Both the position numbers and the translations under genes were made by a program. Shown one piece after another: positions 32,869-43,783 of a DNA stretch of 64,000 bases. A model generated the notes under the pieces. That model was not told the origin of the DNA. It saw only the letters and a list, made by a program, of their open reading frames with translations, and did no database searches. Position 1 is the stretch's first letter. Each line of letters begins with the position of its first letter. This DNA comes from Erythrobacteraceae bacterium CCH12-C2 (GTDB lineage Bacteria; Pseudomonadota; Alphaproteobacteria; Sphingomonadales; Sphingomonadaceae). Location: assembly GCA_001556995.1 (NCBI GenBank), contig LSKF01000107.1, positions 1 to 64,000 of the forward strand, written 5' to 3'.

Positions 32869-33628
32869 AGACCTGGCCCTCGCCCTCCGCCTTGCCGATG
32901 CCGCCGGAGCCGCGATCCGCCCCCTGTTCCGCGGCCAGTGGAGCGAGGAGCGCAAAGCCGACCGCTCCTACGTCACCGAAGCTGACCGCGCCGCCGAGGC
33001 CGCGATGCGGCGACTGATCGAGACGGAATTCCCCGCAGACGGCATCATCGGTGAGGAATATGGCACCCGCAACGAAGGCGCAGGCCGCCAATGGGTGCTC
33101 GATCCGATCGACGGCACCACCAGCTTCATCGCCGGGCGCCCGATCTTCGGCACGCTGATCGCACTGTTGCAGGATGGCTGGCCCGTGCTCGGCATCATCG
33201 ACCAGCCGGTGAGCGGGGAGCGCTGGGTGGGGCGCATCGGCCAGCCGACGCTGTTCAACGGCAAGCCCGCCGTCACCCGTCCCTTGAAAGACCTCGCCGA
33301 AGCGGTGCTCGGCACCACCAGCCCCCATGCCTTCACCAACGAGGAGGCCGACGCTTTCATGGCGGTCGCCAAGAGCGTCGCCGAGCGCAAGATCGTCTAT
33401 GGCGGGGACTGCTACAATTACGGCCTCGTCGCCAGCGGCCACATCGACATCGTGATCGAAGCGAACTTGAAGCTCCATGATTACGCCGCGCTGGTGCCGG
33501 TGGTCGAAGGCGCGGGCGGGATGATGGCTGACTGGCAGGGCAACCCGCTCGACGCCGGGAGCGACGGCACGGTGATCGCGCTGGGCGATCCGGCGCGGCT
33601 CGAGGACGTGCTGGAGGCCATGGGCTAG
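32858..33628 (+). CDS. hisN: Inositol monophosphatase family protein, likely histidinol-phosphatase
   Basis: A 256-residue Mg-dependent phosphatase of the IMPase superfamily. The metal-binding motifs GEEYG and WVLDPIDGTTSFIAGRP and the C-terminal LKLHDYAALVPVVEGAGG (in place of the usual WDxAA) match the HisN-type histidinol-phosphate phosphatase of alphaproteobacteria. Inositol-phosphate phosphatase or fructose-bisphosphatase activity cannot be excluded. The ATG at 32858 (MTDKDLALALRLADAAG) overlaps the preceding gene. The link with prs (PRPP feeds histidine synthesis) supports HisN. Confidence 0.87.
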   Translation: MTDKDLALALRLADAAGAAIRPLFRGQWSEERKADRSYVTEADRAAEAAMRRLIETEFPADGIIGEEYGTRNEGAGRQWVLDPIDGTTSFIAGRPIFGTLIALLQDGWPVLGIIDQPVSGERWVGRIGQPTLFNGKPAVTRPLKDLAEAVLGTTSPHAFTNEEADAFMAVAKSVAERKIVYGGDCYNYGLVASGHIDIVIEANLKLHDYAALVPVVEGAGGMMADWQGNPLDAGSDGTVIALGDPARLEDVLEAMG

Positions 33629-33673
33629 GCCCTTCGCAAACAAGGTTAGCAATTCCTCAATAAGCGCAGCGCT

Positions 33674-34909
33674 ATGTCGGTCGCCGCAACAATCGGGGAC
33701 CGACACGCGATGAATGCCTTCCTGCGGGACGCACACTGGCTGAATGCCGAGCGGACCCGCGCCTATGCCGCCATGCTGGTGCTTGCCTTCATCGGCATGC
33801 TCGTCGCCAACTACCTGAAAGTCCCTTCGACGGGCTCTGACTTTCAGGCGTTTTGGTCCGCGGCGCGCATCATGGCCGAGCATGGTCCGGCGGCGGCCTT
33901 TGATCTCGATCTTCAGCGTCAGGTCCAGCAAGAGGCTGGCTTCGATGAAATGATCGCCTATGTGAACCCGCCGCCCTTTTTGCTGTTCATTTTCTGGCTG
34001 GCCGTCCTCCCGTTCGGTGCCGCGTGGATCGCATGGACGTCGGTGACATTTGCCGCGTGGTTCATCGGCATGAACCGCACATACAAGGGCGATCTCACCT
34101 TGCCGCTGCTGGCGTTTCCGGCGTCGTTTCTGGCGGCGAGCCATGCGCAAAACGGCTTTGTTACGGGTGCGCTGCTGGCGGGGTCCGTTCTCGTGCTGCG
34201 CCGTTCACCGTGGCTGGCAGGGGTTCTGCTCGGCATGCTGGTGATCAAGCCACACCTTGCCTTGCTGGCCCCGTTCTGGCTGCTGGCGCGCGGTGAGTGG
34301 AAGGCGATCGCAGGCGGCGCGCTGGGCGCTGCGGGCATGATCCTGATCAGCCTCGTGGCATTTGGCCCGGCGGCCTGGCTCGCCTATCCCGAGGTGTTCG
34401 AGGTGAGCCGGCAATTGATGGCGCAGGGGCAAGACGTTTTTTGGCTGCGGATGACGACCCCATACGCTGCTTTGCGCTACTATACCTCGCCAGAGCTGGC
34501 GATGGCCGTGCAAGCGCTGATTACCTTTACCTTGCTGGTGCTGACGATGATCTTCGCGCGCCGCACGCGCGATGGCATGGCGAGCGGGGCCTTCATGCTC
34601 GCCGCCACGGCGGTCGCCTCGCCGTACCTGTTCTCATACGACCTGCCGTTCCTGGTGGTGCCGGTGTTCTGGCTGATCATGGATGGTCGGGCGCGCGGAT
34701 GGCGGCCTTATGAAAAACTGCTGGTGCTGGGACTCTATCTCTCGCCGCTCGCCACGCGCGCGGTTGCGCTGCCGCTGGAGATCAACCTTATGCCGCTGCC
34801 GGCGCTGGCGATGGCGGCGCTGATCTGGAACCGCGGGCTTATCGTTGGAGAGCGCATGCCGATCGCCTGGCATGCCGAGCGCGGCGAAAGGGTGGCGCAG
34901 GCCGCTTAG
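33674..34909 (+). CDS. DUF2029/GT87-family membrane protein
   Basis: A 411-residue polytopic membrane protein with about ten helices. The first periplasmic loop has [20 protein letters not shown], the DUF2029 hallmark with the acidic residue expected at the catalytic position of C-family glycosyltransferases, and then [37 protein letters not shown] in the middle is also typical. Probably a polyprenyl-phosphate sugar-dependent (mannosyl) transferase acting outside the membrane; substrate unknown. Start ATG 33674; ATG 33710 is an alternative. Confidence 0.82.
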   Translation: MSVAATIGDRHAMNAFLRDAHWLNAERTRAYAAMLVLAFIGMLVANYLKVPSTGSDFQAFWSAARIMAEHGPAAAFDLDLQRQVQQEAGFDEMIAYVNPPPFLLFIFWLAVLPFGAAWIAWTSVTFAAWFIGMNRTYKGDLTLPLLAFPASFLAASHAQNGFVTGALLAGSVLVLRRSPWLAGVLLGMLVIKPHLALLAPFWLLARGEWKAIAGGALGAAGMILISLVAFGPAAWLAYPEVFEVSRQLMAQGQDVFWLRMTTPYAALRYYTSPELAMAVQALITFTLLVLTMIFARRTRDGMASGAFMLAATAVASPYLFSYDLPFLVVPVFWLIMDGRARGWRPYEKLLVLGLYLSPLATRAVALPLEINLMPLPALAMAALIWNRGLIVGERMPIAWHAERGERVAQAA

Positions 34910-35054
34910 CCACAGGCCCTGGCTCCTCCATCCCCCTTGCCTTTCGCCGCCCTTGCGCCTAAGCGCGCGCACTTCACTGACACGAATCAATCAGCCAGCC
35001 TGGCGACAAGGGCTGCCATGGCCGGTTCCGACGTGTCTCACTCAGGAGATGAAA

Positions 35055-35258
35055 ATGCCCAAGCTGAAGACCAAGAGCGGTGTGAAGAAGCGCTTCAAGA
35101 TCACTGCCACCGGCAAGGTCAAGCACGGCGTCGCTGGCAAGCGTCACCGTCTGATCAGCCACAATGCGAAGTATATCCGCACCAACCGGGGCACTTCGGT
35201 CCTGTCGGCCAATGATACGCCGACGATCAAGAAGTGGGCACCCTACGGGCTCGATTGA
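35055..35258 (+). CDS. rpmI: 50S ribosomal protein L35
   Basis: A 67-residue ribosomal protein with the family start [20 protein letters not shown] and the [12 protein letters not shown] motif. The ATG at 35055 follows AGGAG at 35044-35048. The longer frame upstream is not conserved. It is followed 51 bp later by rplT, the usual pair; infC is not adjacent here. Confidence 0.97.
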   Translation: MPKLKTKSGVKKRFKITATGKVKHGVAGKRHRLISHNAKYIRTNRGTSVLSANDTPTIKKWAPYGLD

Positions 35259-35309
35259 TGCGAGCGGGGCCTAGGCCCTCACGCACCTTAGAAACAAGGA
35301 TATACTGAT

Positions 35310-35669
35310 ATGGCACGCGTCAAAAGGGGTGTTACCACCCGCGCCAAGCACAAGCGGATTCTCGACCAAGCCAAGGGCTATCGCGGTCGCCGCAAGAACA
35401 CCATCCGCATCGCCCGTCAGGCGGTCGAAAAGGCCGGGCAATACGCCTACCGCGACCGCAAGGTGAAGAAGCGCAATTTCCGCGCCCTGTGGATCCAGCG
35501 CATCAATGCCGCCGTCCGCATGGAAGGCCTGACCTATTCGCAGTTCATGCACGGCATCAAGCTGGCTGGCATCGAACTCGATCGCAAGGCGATGGCTGAT
35601 CTCGCGATGAACGAAGGCGGCGCCTTCAAGGCCGTGATCGCTCAGGCGAAGGCGGCTCTGCCCGCTTAA
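35310..35669 (+). CDS. rplT: 50S ribosomal protein L20
   Basis: A 119-residue 23S rRNA-binding assembly protein. It starts [20 protein letters not shown], with [20 protein letters not shown] and [14 protein letters not shown] following. Standard length. It is the second gene of rpmI-rplT and is followed by a strong terminator. Confidence 0.98.
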   Translation: MARVKRGVTTRAKHKRILDQAKGYRGRRKNTIRIARQAVEKAGQYAYRDRKVKKRNFRALWIQRINAAVRMEGLTYSQFMHGIKLAGIELDRKAMADLAMNEGGAFKAVIAQAKAALPA

Positions 35670-35707
35670 GCGCAGCGGGGGTCACCCTCCGGCTCAGAGA
35701 GAAACAA

Positions 35708-35738
35708 GGGCGAGCTCCTGCCGGGGCTCGCCCTTTTT
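35708..35738 (+). terminator. Rho-independent terminator of rpmI-rplT
   Basis: Stem GGGCGAGC (35708-35715) / GCTCGCCC (35726-35733), then TTTTT (35734-35738). Confidence 0.92.
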
Positions 35739-35804
35739 CGTTGCCACTTGTAGGAATGCGCCGCGCTTCTTGTAAATCGGCGTCATCTGCGGCAATTGGC
35801 CCGC

Positions 35805-36722
35805 ATGGGGGACACTTGTGACAATAGCGCTGGCACCGCCGCGCCTGATGCCTATCGGCTAACTGCCGAATTTCGCGAGCCGCCTGAGCAATTCGAAGGG
35901 TGCTTCACCACCTTCTACCATCTCACGGTCGATCTTGATGATCCTGAGACCACGCTCACCGATTACCTCCAACCCGAGTGGGCCAATATCCGCTTCTTCT
36001 GTGGCGGCACGCCCGATGCGGCGATCGGCAGCACCCGGGTCGAGGGCGCACGGTTTGTCGCGACCGGGCCAAGTGCGCTGCCATGCCGCTTCACACTGGG
36101 GCCAGTGCGCATGTGGGGGGTGGGCTTTCTGCCGCTGGGCTGGGCGCGGTTCATGGGTGCTGACGCGAGCGGCTGTGCCAACATGATCTGCGACGGCGAA
36201 GAGCACCCGACCTTCGCCCATTTTGCGCCGCTCGCCGATACGCTTTGCGATCCCGAGGCCAATATGGACGCGCAATTTGATGCTATCGTTGCTGCGATGC
36301 ACAAGGTCATGCGCCCGACCCGCGAGGACCCAGCGATCAGCCGGGTCCACACCGCTCTGGTCAGCGGTGCGCACGGGTCCGTCACGGAATTGGCTGACGC
36401 CTGCGCCATGAGCATCCGCACGCTCGAGCGGGTGTGCACCCGCAATTTCGGCTTCCCGCCCAAGCTTCTCATGCGCCGCCAGCGCTTCATGCGCAGCTTG
36501 ACGACCTTTATGCTCCAGCGCGGCCGCCGCTGGACCGAGGCGATCGACGCTGATTACCATGATCAGGCCCAATTCACGCGCGAGTTCCGCGAATTCATGA
36601 CCATGAACCCCAGCGAATATGCCGCGCTGCCCCACCCGATCCTGACATCGTTCATGGAAGCGCGCGCGCGAGTCTGGGGGAGCGCGGCGCAAACGCTCGA
36701 CCCGCCGTCGGGTTCGCGCTGA
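35805..36722 (+). CDS. AraC-family transcriptional regulator (first of tandem pair)
   Basis: A 305-residue regulator. The C-terminal third is an AraC/XylS helix-turn-helix domain: [41 protein letters not shown] and DQAQFTREFREFMTMNPSEYA, the second HTH and its FxxxFG-like signature. The N-terminal part (FTTFYHLTVDL, LQPEWANIRFF, MWGVGFLPLGWARFMG) is shared with the next gene and is probably the ligand or dimerisation domain. The ATG at 35805 is preferred over TTG 35796. No obvious target operon is adjacent. Confidence 0.9.
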   Translation: MGDTCDNSAGTAAPDAYRLTAEFREPPEQFEGCFTTFYHLTVDLDDPETTLTDYLQPEWANIRFFCGGTPDAAIGSTRVEGARFVATGPSALPCRFTLGPVRMWGVGFLPLGWARFMGADASGCANMICDGEEHPTFAHFAPLADTLCDPEANMDAQFDAIVAAMHKVMRPTREDPAISRVHTALVSGAHGSVTELADACAMSIRTLERVCTRNFGFPPKLLMRRQRFMRSLTTFMLQRGRRWTEAIDADYHDQAQFTREFREFMTMNPSEYAALPHPILTSFMEARARVWGSAAQTLDPPSGSR

Positions 36723-36888
36723 TTGTGTTTATCCAGACCCCCTCGGTCATGCATTTGGGCAGCCCAGATCATCCTTGGTGCTGTGTTTCACACTAAGGTG
36801 CTGCATTTACCCGTTGCGTGCGCGCTCCGTCTGTTGCCTTGAATGCTGGGCCTTCACGAGATAAAGATAGACGGGGAGTTGGTCCAAT

Positions 36889-37776
36889 ATGCGCTCGGCA
36901 GCGGGGAACTCGGTTCATGTACGCTTTGCCTTGCCGACTGCGGCGTTGCAGCCCTTTGTCACGGCCTATTATGCCACTGACGTAACCTGCACACAGCGCG
37001 CGCCGGGGCTGGATGATTATCTTCACCCCGAATGGGCCAACCTGCGGTTTCTGGGCAAGACTGAAACACGCTCAGTCATTGGGGCGGGGGAGTTGCAGCC
37101 AACCCCCGCCTTTGCTGTGACCGGACCAACGAGCCGTGCGGCGCATTTCCGGATCGGTCCGGGCCGCAGTTGGGGGATCGGTCTTTTGCCGCAAGGCTGG
37201 GCTGCGCTTTTTTCGGCTGAGGCCTGTGATTATGCCGACCGCATCATCGACGGCGCAAGCGATCCGCGTTTTGCGCGGTTCAGGCCGCTTGCGAAGGGCT
37301 TGGCGGGCTGCGCGGGCGACTACGTGGCTGAACTCGCATTGATCGAGGCGCACATGGCTGAGGTCTTCGCTGATGCCGGGCCGCCGGATCCGGCCATCGC
37401 CAAGCTGCAGGCGGCGCTGGTTGATCCCGACATGCTGACAGTGATCGATCTGGCAGCGCACCTGGACATGACTGTGCGCTCACTGGAACGCCTGTCGCGC
37501 CGCGCTTTCGGGTTTCCGCCCAAGTTGTTGCTCCGCCGCCAACGGTTCCTGCGCTGTCTGTCGCGGTTCATGCTGGACCCCTCACTGACCTGGCTGGGGA
37601 CGCTCGATCGCTGCTATTATGATCAGTCCCATTTCGTGCGCGACTTTCGGCGGTTCATGGGTATGAACCCTTCCGATTACGCCCGCTGCCACAAACCGAT
37701 CATGACGGCGGTGGCGCAGGCGCGCATGGCGGCGATGGGGCAAGCGGTGCAGGGACTTCACGCGCCAGCTGTGTAG
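36889..37776 (+). CDS. AraC-family transcriptional regulator (second of tandem pair)
   Basis: A 295-residue paralogue of the preceding regulator with the same architecture: an N-terminal domain with [11 protein letters not shown] and [16 protein letters not shown], and a C-terminal AraC HTH with [41 protein letters not shown] and [21 protein letters not shown]. The pair arose by duplication and has diverged strongly in the N-terminal halves. A 166-bp gap separates them, so separate promoters are likely. Ligands and targets are unknown. Confidence 0.9.
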   Translation: MRSAAGNSVHVRFALPTAALQPFVTAYYATDVTCTQRAPGLDDYLHPEWANLRFLGKTETRSVIGAGELQPTPAFAVTGPTSRAAHFRIGPGRSWGIGLLPQGWAALFSAEACDYADRIIDGASDPRFARFRPLAKGLAGCAGDYVAELALIEAHMAEVFADAGPPDPAIAKLQAALVDPDMLTVIDLAAHLDMTVRSLERLSRRAFGFPPKLLLRRQRFLRCLSRFMLDPSLTWLGTLDRCYYDQSHFVRDFRRFMGMNPSDYARCHKPIMTAVAQARMAAMGQAVQGLHAPAV

Positions 37777-37871
37777 AGGGCTGCAGTGCGCACGCGCCGC
37801 TTTGCAATCGCCGGGATTTGTCGCTAGCGGGCTGCGGCGACATTCTCGCATGCGAAAAGCCATCCGGACCC

Positions 37872-38972
37872 ATGACTGACATCACATCCCAGACACAAGC
37901 CGCGCTGGCGGCCATCGCCGCGGCGGAGAGCCTTGAGGCGCTTGAGGCGCAGCGGCTTGAGACACTCGGCAAGAAGGGCTGGGTCAGCCTTGCCCTCAAG
38001 ACGCTGGGCGGGATGAGCCCCGAAGAGCGCACCGCCGCCGCCCCCGCGATCCAATCTGCGCGCGCCGCGATTTCGGATGCGCTGGAGGCGAAGAAGGCGG
38101 TGCTTGAGGCGGCGGAGCTGGAAGCACAGCTGGCGCGCGAGACCATCGACCTGACCTTGCCTGCCGCCGCCACGCCCAAGGGCTCGGTTCACCCCGTAAG
38201 CCAAGTGATGGACGAACTCGCCGAAATCTTCGCCGACCTCGGCTTCGCGGTCGCGACCGGCCCCGAGATCGAGGACGACTGGCACAATTTCACCGCGCTC
38301 AACATGGATGAGACCCATCCGGCGCGGGCGATGCATGATACGTTCTATTTCCCGGACAAGACCGGGGAGGGCCGTGAAATTCTCCTTCGCACCCACACCT
38401 CGCCCGTCCAGATTCGGTCGATGCTGGATCAGGGCGCCCCGACCCGCATTATCGCTCCGGGCCGGGTCTACCGCTCGGATAGCGACGCCACCCACACGCC
38501 GATGTTCCATCAGGTCGAAGGCCTCGTGATCGACAAGGACATTCACCTCGGCCACCTCAAGTGGACGCTGGAGACCTTCTTCAAGGCCTTCTTCGAGCGC
38601 GAGGACATCACCCTGCGGCTGCGCCCGAGCTACTTCCCCTTCACCGAACCCAGCGTCGAAGTCGACGTGGGCTACTCCACCGAGGGCGGCCGCCGCGTTG
38701 TCGGCGGGCACGGCGATGCGCCGGGCCATGCGTGGATGGAGTTGGGCGGCAGCGGGATGGTCAACGCCCGCGTGCTGGAATTCGCGGGGCTCGATCCGAA
38801 GGAATGGCAGGGCTTCGCCTTCGGCCTTGGGATCGACCGGATTGCCATGCTCAAATACGGAATGAACGATCTGCGCGCTTTCTTCGATGGCGATCCGCGC
38901 TGGCTCCAGCACTACGGCTTCTCGCCCTTCGACCAGCCGACCCTCTCCGCTGGTGTGGGAGCGCGCGCATGA
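37872..38972 (+). CDS. pheS: Phenylalanine--tRNA ligase alpha subunit
   Basis: A 366-residue catalytic class II subunit. N-terminal coiled coil (about residues 1-90), then motif 1 [19 protein letters not shown], motif 2 [27 protein letters not shown] and motif 3 [17 protein letters not shown]. The ATG at 37872 is chosen over the longer frame because it starts at the family position. Its stop overlaps the pheT start by 3 nt (ATGA). Confidence 0.97.
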   Translation: MTDITSQTQAALAAIAAAESLEALEAQRLETLGKKGWVSLALKTLGGMSPEERTAAAPAIQSARAAISDALEAKKAVLEAAELEAQLARETIDLTLPAAATPKGSVHPVSQVMDELAEIFADLGFAVATGPEIEDDWHNFTALNMDETHPARAMHDTFYFPDKTGEGREILLRTHTSPVQIRSMLDQGAPTRIIAPGRVYRSDSDATHTPMFHQVEGLVIDKDIHLGHLKWTLETFFKAFFEREDITLRLRPSYFPFTEPSVEVDVGYSTEGGRRVVGGHGDAPGHAWMELGGSGMVNARVLEFAGLDPKEWQGFAFGLGIDRIAMLKYGMNDLRAFFDGDPRWLQHYGFSPFDQPTLSAGVGARA

Positions 38973-41359
38973 AGTTCTCGCTGACCTGGCTCAAGGATTA
39001 CCTTGAGACCGACGCCACCGTTTCCGAAATCTGCGATGCGCTCAACGCTATCGGGCTTGAGGTCGAGGGCGTGGAAGACCCCTCGGACAAGCTCGCAGGC
39101 TTCCGCATTGCCCATGTGCTCACCGCCGCGCGGCACCCCGATGCCGACAAGCTGCAGGTGCTGACGGTCGACACAGGCGACGGCAACCCGCTGCAGGTCG
39201 TGTGTGGCGCGCCCAATGCGCGCGCGGGGATGAAGGGCGTGCTGGGGCTCCCCGGCGCAGTGGTGCCCGCCAACGGCATGGTGCTCAAGAAGAGCGCGAT
39301 CAGGGGCGTTGAAAGCAACGGCATGATGTGCTCGACCCGCGAGTTGGAGCTGGGCGAGGATCACGACGGGATCATCGAACTGCCCGACGACGCGCCGGTC
39401 GGCACCGATTTCGCGGCGTATCACGGCTCTGATCCGGTGATCGAAGTCGCGGTTACCCCGAATCGCCCCGACTGCATGGGTGTTTACGGCATCGCTCGTG
39501 ATCTGGCGGCCAAGGGGCTGGGGACGCTGAAGCCGATTGCGATGCCCGCGTTCAGCGCCTCGGGCGCGTGCCCGGTGGAGATTCGCACGGACGATCCAGA
39601 GGGCTGCCCTGCCTTCTATGGCCGTGTGGTGAAGGGCGTGACCAACGGCGCTTCGCCCGATTGGCTGCAGGCGCGGCTCAAGAGCGCGGGCCAGCGCCCG
39701 ATCTCGCTGTTGGTCGATCTGACCAATTACCTGATGCTCGGCTTCGGCCGTCCGGCGCACGTTTACGACCTTGCGAAGCTGCAAGGCGCGGTCGTGGCCC
39801 GCCGCGCCAAGGATGGCGAGCAAGTGCTGGCGCTCAACGAGAAGACCTACACCCTCGATGCCGAGATGGTCGTGATCGCCGATGACGTGCAGGTGCACGA
39901 TATCGCCGGGATCATGGGCGGCGAGCATTCGGGGGTTTCAGAGACCACTACCGACGTTCTGCTCGAAATCGCCTATTTCGATCCCGCCCGCATCGGGGCC
40001 ACGGGCCGCAAGCTCGGCCTGTCGTCCGACGCGCGCACGCGGTTCGAGCGCGGGGTGGACCCGGCGTTCTTGAGCGATGGCCTTGATCTGCTGACCGGCC
40101 TGATCGTCGAGCTGGCAGGCGGCACGCCCAGCGAAGCAGTGCATGCTGGTTCGCCGCCGTCTTCGCCCACGGTCGTTGCCTTCGACCCCGGCCTGACGCT
40201 CCGTCTCGGCGGTGTCGATGTGCCCGAGGCCGAGCAGAAGCGCATACTCGAAAGCCTCGATTTCAGCATCGGCGCCGACTGGCAGGTGACTTGCCCGTTG
40301 CGTCGCCACGATATCGAAGGCCCGGCCGACCTCGTCGAGGAAGTCGTGCGTATCCACGGGCTCGACAAGGTGGCGAGCGTGGCGCTTCCCCGCGCCGAGG
40401 GCGTCGCCCGCCCGACCGCCACGCCGCAGCAAAAGCTTGAACGCGGCCTGCGCCGTGCCGCTGCGGCGAGCGGGCTGAACGAGGCGGTAACATGGAGCTT
40501 CTTGCCCGAATGGGCGGCAGAGCATTTCGCCACTGGCAACGAAACGCCATGGGTGCTCGCCAACCCTATCAGCGAGGACCTGAAGGCGATGCGTCCCGCG
40601 CTGCTCCCCGGCCTGCTGATGGCCGCCAAGCGCAACGCCGACCGCGGCGCGGCCTCAGCGCGGCTATTCGAGATCGGGCGGCGTTACTTCCGTGCGGCGG
40701 ACGGCCTCAGCGATGAGAAGCCGACGCTCGGCATCGTGCTCGCTGGCGAGAAGACCGCGCGCGGATGGCAGAGCGGCAAGGCCAAGCCGTTTGACGCCTA
40801 TGACGCCAAAGCGCTGGCGCTCCAGCTGCTCGAGGCGTCGGGCGCGCCGGTAGCCAATCTGATGGTGATGGGCGAGGCAGGGCCGCAGTTCCACCCCGGC
40901 CAATCCGCCACCCTGCGCCTCGGCCCCAAGGTCGTGCTGGCCCGCTTCGGGATGGTGCATCCAGCCACACTCAAGGCCTTCGACGTCGATGGGCCGATTG
41001 CGGCGGTCGAACTGTTCCTCGACGCGATCCCCGCCAAGAAGGGCGCGGCCTTCGCCCGCCCCGGCTTCACGCCGCCCGCCTTGCAGGCCGTGACCCGCGA
41101 CTTCGCTTTCCTCGTCCCCGCTTCGCTGGCAGCGGGCGATCTGGTGCGCGCGGTGCAGGGCGCGGACAAGGCCTTCATCAGCGGTGTGCGCGTGTTCGAC
41201 GTCTTCCAAGGCCAAGGCGTGCCCGAGGGCCGCAAGTCGGTGGCGCTCGAAGTCACGCTCCAGCCGGGCGAGGCGAGCTTCAAGGACGCCGACCTCAAGG
41301 CCATCGCCGAGATGGTGGTGGCCGCGGCCGCCAAGCTGGGCGGGGAGCTGCGCGGATGA
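38969..41359 (+). CDS. pheT: Phenylalanine--tRNA ligase beta subunit
   Basis: A 796-residue subunit of the (alpha-beta)2 enzyme. Domains in order: N-terminal [19 protein letters not shown]-fold tRNA-binding region ([26 protein letters not shown], see 39158-39230), B3/B4 editing domain (around [20 protein letters not shown]), B5 domain, class II-like core and C-terminal FDX-ACB domain (around [20 protein letters not shown]). It starts inside the pheS stop codon. Confidence 0.97.
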   Translation: MKFSLTWLKDYLETDATVSEICDALNAIGLEVEGVEDPSDKLAGFRIAHVLTAARHPDADKLQVLTVDTGDGNPLQVVCGAPNARAGMKGVLGLPGAVVPANGMVLKKSAIRGVESNGMMCSTRELELGEDHDGIIELPDDAPVGTDFAAYHGSDPVIEVAVTPNRPDCMGVYGIARDLAAKGLGTLKPIAMPAFSASGACPVEIRTDDPEGCPAFYGRVVKGVTNGASPDWLQARLKSAGQRPISLLVDLTNYLMLGFGRPAHVYDLAKLQGAVVARRAKDGEQVLALNEKTYTLDAEMVVIADDVQVHDIAGIMGGEHSGVSETTTDVLLEIAYFDPARIGATGRKLGLSSDARTRFERGVDPAFLSDGLDLLTGLIVELAGGTPSEAVHAGSPPSSPTVVAFDPGLTLRLGGVDVPEAEQKRILESLDFSIGADWQVTCPLRRHDIEGPADLVEEVVRIHGLDKVASVALPRAEGVARPTATPQQKLERGLRRAAAASGLNEAVTWSFLPEWAAEHFATGNETPWVLANPISEDLKAMRPALLPGLLMAAKRNADRGAASARLFEIGRRYFRAADGLSDEKPTLGIVLAGEKTARGWQSGKAKPFDAYDAKALALQLLEASGAPVANLMVMGEAGPQFHPGQSATLRLGPKVVLARFGMVHPATLKAFDVDGPIAAVELFLDAIPAKKGAAFARPGFTPPALQAVTRDFAFLVPASLAAGDLVRAVQGADKAFISGVRVFDVFQGQGVPEGRKSVALEVTLQPGEASFKDADLKAIAEMVVAAAAKLGGELRG

Positions 41360-42108
41360 GCAAGACCGCTTTCGTCACCGGCGCTACCGCCGGAATCGGC
41401 CTCGCCACGGTGCGCCGCCTGGTCGCGGACGGCTGGCGCTGCGTCGGCACCGGGCGGCGGCAGGAGCGGCTCGACGCGCTGGTCGCCGAACTGGGCGCGG
41501 ACAAGGTCCACGCGGTGTGTTTTGACGTGCGCGATACCGCCGCGATGGACGCCGCGCTTGCCAGCCTGCCCGAGGGCTTCCGCGACATCGACCTGCTGGT
41601 CAACAACGCGGGCCTCGCCCAAGGCCTCAGCCCTGCGCAGACCGCCAATCTCGACGATTGGCAGACGATGATCGACACCAACGTAACCGCGATGGTGGTG
41701 CTGACCCGCAAGCTCCTGCCGCAGCTGATCGCGCGCAAGGGCGCGATCATCGCGATCGGTTCGGTCGCGGGGAACTACGTCTATCCCGGCGGCAACGTCT
41801 ATGCGGGGTCCAAGGCCTTCGTGAACCACTTCACCCTCGCCCTGCGCGCCGACCTTCACGGCACCGGCGTGCGCGTGACCAGCATCGAGCCGGGGATGGT
41901 CGAGACCGAGTTCACCGTGGTGCGCACCGGCAGCCAGGAGGCCTCGGACAAGCTCTATGCGGGCGTCAACCCGATGACGGGCGAGGATATCGCCGACACC
42001 ATCGGCTGGATCGCCAGCCTGCCGCCGCATCTCAACATCAACCGGATCGAGTTGATGCCGGTCAACCAGGACTTCGCGGGTTTCCGCGTCGCACGCGACA
42101 ACCAGTGA
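41356..42108 (+). CDS. SDR-family oxidoreductase (YdfG-like)
   Basis: A 250-residue classical short-chain dehydrogenase: TGATAGIGLATVRRL cofactor motif, LVNNAGLAQG, catalytic Ser in IGSVAGNY and YAGSKAF for the YxxxK motif. The sequence (EFTVVRTGSQEASDKLYAGV) resembles YdfG-type NADP-dependent serine/3-hydroxy acid dehydrogenases; substrate not certain. It overlaps pheT by 4 nt (ATGA) and prfC by 4 nt (GTGA), so it is part of the pheST transcription unit. Confidence 0.88.
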   Translation: MSKTAFVTGATAGIGLATVRRLVADGWRCVGTGRRQERLDALVAELGADKVHAVCFDVRDTAAMDAALASLPEGFRDIDLLVNNAGLAQGLSPAQTANLDDWQTMIDTNVTAMVVLTRKLLPQLIARKGAIIAIGSVAGNYVYPGGNVYAGSKAFVNHFTLALRADLHGTGVRVTSIEPGMVETEFTVVRTGSQEASDKLYAGVNPMTGEDIADTIGWIASLPPHLNINRIELMPVNQDFAGFRVARDNQ

Positions 42109-43628
42109 CCTCCAATCGCCGCACCTTCGCGATCATCTCGCACCCTGACGCGGGGAAGACCACGCTCACCGAAAAGCTGCTGCTGCAAGGCGGCGCGATC
42201 CACTTGGCTGGCGAAGTCAAGGCGCGCGGGGCGGCGCGGCGGGCGCGGTCGGACTGGATGAAGATCGAGCAGCAGCGCGGGATTTCGGTTACGTCGAGCG
42301 TGATGACCTTCCAGAAGGACGGGATCGTCTTCAACCTGCTCGACACGCCGGGCCACGAGGACTTCTCGGAGGACACCTACCGCACCCTGACCGCGGTCGA
42401 CTCCGCCGTCATGGTGATCGACGCCGCCAAGGGCATCGAGCCGCAGACCCGCAAGCTGTTCGAGGTGTGCCGCCTGCGTTCCGTGCCGATCCTCACCTTC
42501 GTCAACAAGGTCGACCGCGAGGGCCGCGATCCTTTTGAGACGCTGGACGAGGTGGCGGACATGCTGGCGCTCGATGTGTCCCCTCAGATGTGGCCGATCG
42601 GGATGGGCGGGGAGTTCGAAGGCCTGCTCGATTTCGCCACCGGCACCGTGGGCCGCCCCGAAGGCCCGAGCCGCGAATACCTCGGCACCCGCGACGCAGG
42701 CGAAGACATCCCGGCCCGCTTTGCCGACGAGATCGAGCTGGCGCGCGGCGGCTATCCCGAATTCGATCTCGAAGCCTTCCGTCACGGCGACCTCACCCCG
42801 GTCTATTTCGGCTCCGCGCTCAAGAACTTCGGGGTCACCGAGCTGATCGACGCCATCGCCCGCTTCGCCCCGCCGCCCCGGCCCCAGCCTGCGGGCGAGG
42901 AGCAGATCAGCCCTGAGCGCGACGAGGTCACCGGCTTCATCTTCAAGGTGCAGGCCAACATGGACCCCAACCACCGCGACCGCATCGCCTTCATGCGGCA
43001 GGTCTCGGGCACCTTCAAACGCGGCATGAAGCTGACGCCGTCGGGGCTGGGCAAGCCCATCGCGGTCCACTCCCCGATCCTGTTCTTCGCGCAGGACCGC
43101 GAGCTGGCCGATACGGCGGAAGCGGGCGACATTATCGGCATCCCCAACCACGGCACCCTGCGCGTGGGCGACACCCTGTCCGAGCGCAATCAGGTGCGCT
43201 TCACCGGCCTTCCCAACTTCGCGCCGGAAATCCTGCGCCGCGTGCAATTGCGCGATCCGACCAAGACCAAGCAATTGCGCAAGGCCTTGGACGACCTCTC
43301 CGAAGAGGGCGTCATTCAGGTGTTCTACCCCGAGATCGGCTCGGCCCACATCGTTGGCGTTGTGGGCCAGCTTCAGCTCGAAGTGCTGATTTCGCGGCTG
43401 GAGGCCGAATACAAGGTCGAAGCCGTACTCGAACCCTCCCCCTTCGCGACCGCGCGCTGGATCAAGGGGGACGCCAAAGCGCTCGACGATTTTGCCAGCT
43501 TCAACCGCGCCAACCTCGCGAAGGACCGCGACGGGGACATGGTGTTCATGGCCAAGAGCCCGTGGGACGTGAGCTACCAGGTCGAAAAGAACCCGGAACT
43601 GACCTTCTTGGCGACGAAGGAACGGTAA
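42105..43628 (+). CDS. prfC: Peptide chain release factor 3
   Basis: A 507-residue translational GTPase that removes RF1/RF2 from the ribosome. G1 SHPDAGKTTLTEKLL, a switch II stretch LDTPGHEDFSEDTYR, NKVD in FVNKVDREGRDP and an RF3-specific tail (WDVSYQVEKNPELTFLATKE) are present. The start is GTG at 42105 (VTSNRRTFAIISHPDAG), overlapping the SDR stop as GTGA; the longer frame is rejected because it lies in the SDR gene. Confidence 0.96.
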   Translation: MTSNRRTFAIISHPDAGKTTLTEKLLLQGGAIHLAGEVKARGAARRARSDWMKIEQQRGISVTSSVMTFQKDGIVFNLLDTPGHEDFSEDTYRTLTAVDSAVMVIDAAKGIEPQTRKLFEVCRLRSVPILTFVNKVDREGRDPFETLDEVADMLALDVSPQMWPIGMGGEFEGLLDFATGTVGRPEGPSREYLGTRDAGEDIPARFADEIELARGGYPEFDLEAFRHGDLTPVYFGSALKNFGVTELIDAIARFAPPPRPQPAGEEQISPERDEVTGFIFKVQANMDPNHRDRIAFMRQVSGTFKRGMKLTPSGLGKPIAVHSPILFFAQDRELADTAEAGDIIGIPNHGTLRVGDTLSERNQVRFTGLPNFAPEILRRVQLRDPTKTKQLRKALDDLSEEGVIQVFYPEIGSAHIVGVVGQLQLEVLISRLEAEYKVEAVLEPSPFATARWIKGDAKALDDFASFNRANLAKDRDGDMVFMAKSPWDVSYQVEKNPELTFLATKER

Positions 43629-43638
43629 GAACCCTTTT

Positions 43639-43731
43639 CCGTTCGCCCTGAGCCTGTCGAAGGGCTGCACTTCTCTTCAAACCCAAGCGCGACGAAGAAG
43701 AACAGTGCTTCGACAAGCGCAGCACGAACGG
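43639..43731. repeat. REP-like palindromic element, second copy (diverged arms)
   Basis: The left arm 43639-43663 (CGCCCTGAGCCTGTCGAAGG type) and right arm 43707-43731 (GCTTCGACAAGC...CACGAACGG type) face each other across 43 nt. The left arm differs by one base from the arm at 1133; the right arm is a different subtype and pairs only partly. It lies between prfC and the hydrolase gene. Confidence 0.75.
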
Positions 43732-43783
43732 GTGTTGGGTCTGACACTTGCCCAAACCCCGCAGTTTGGCCAAAGCATCCCTC

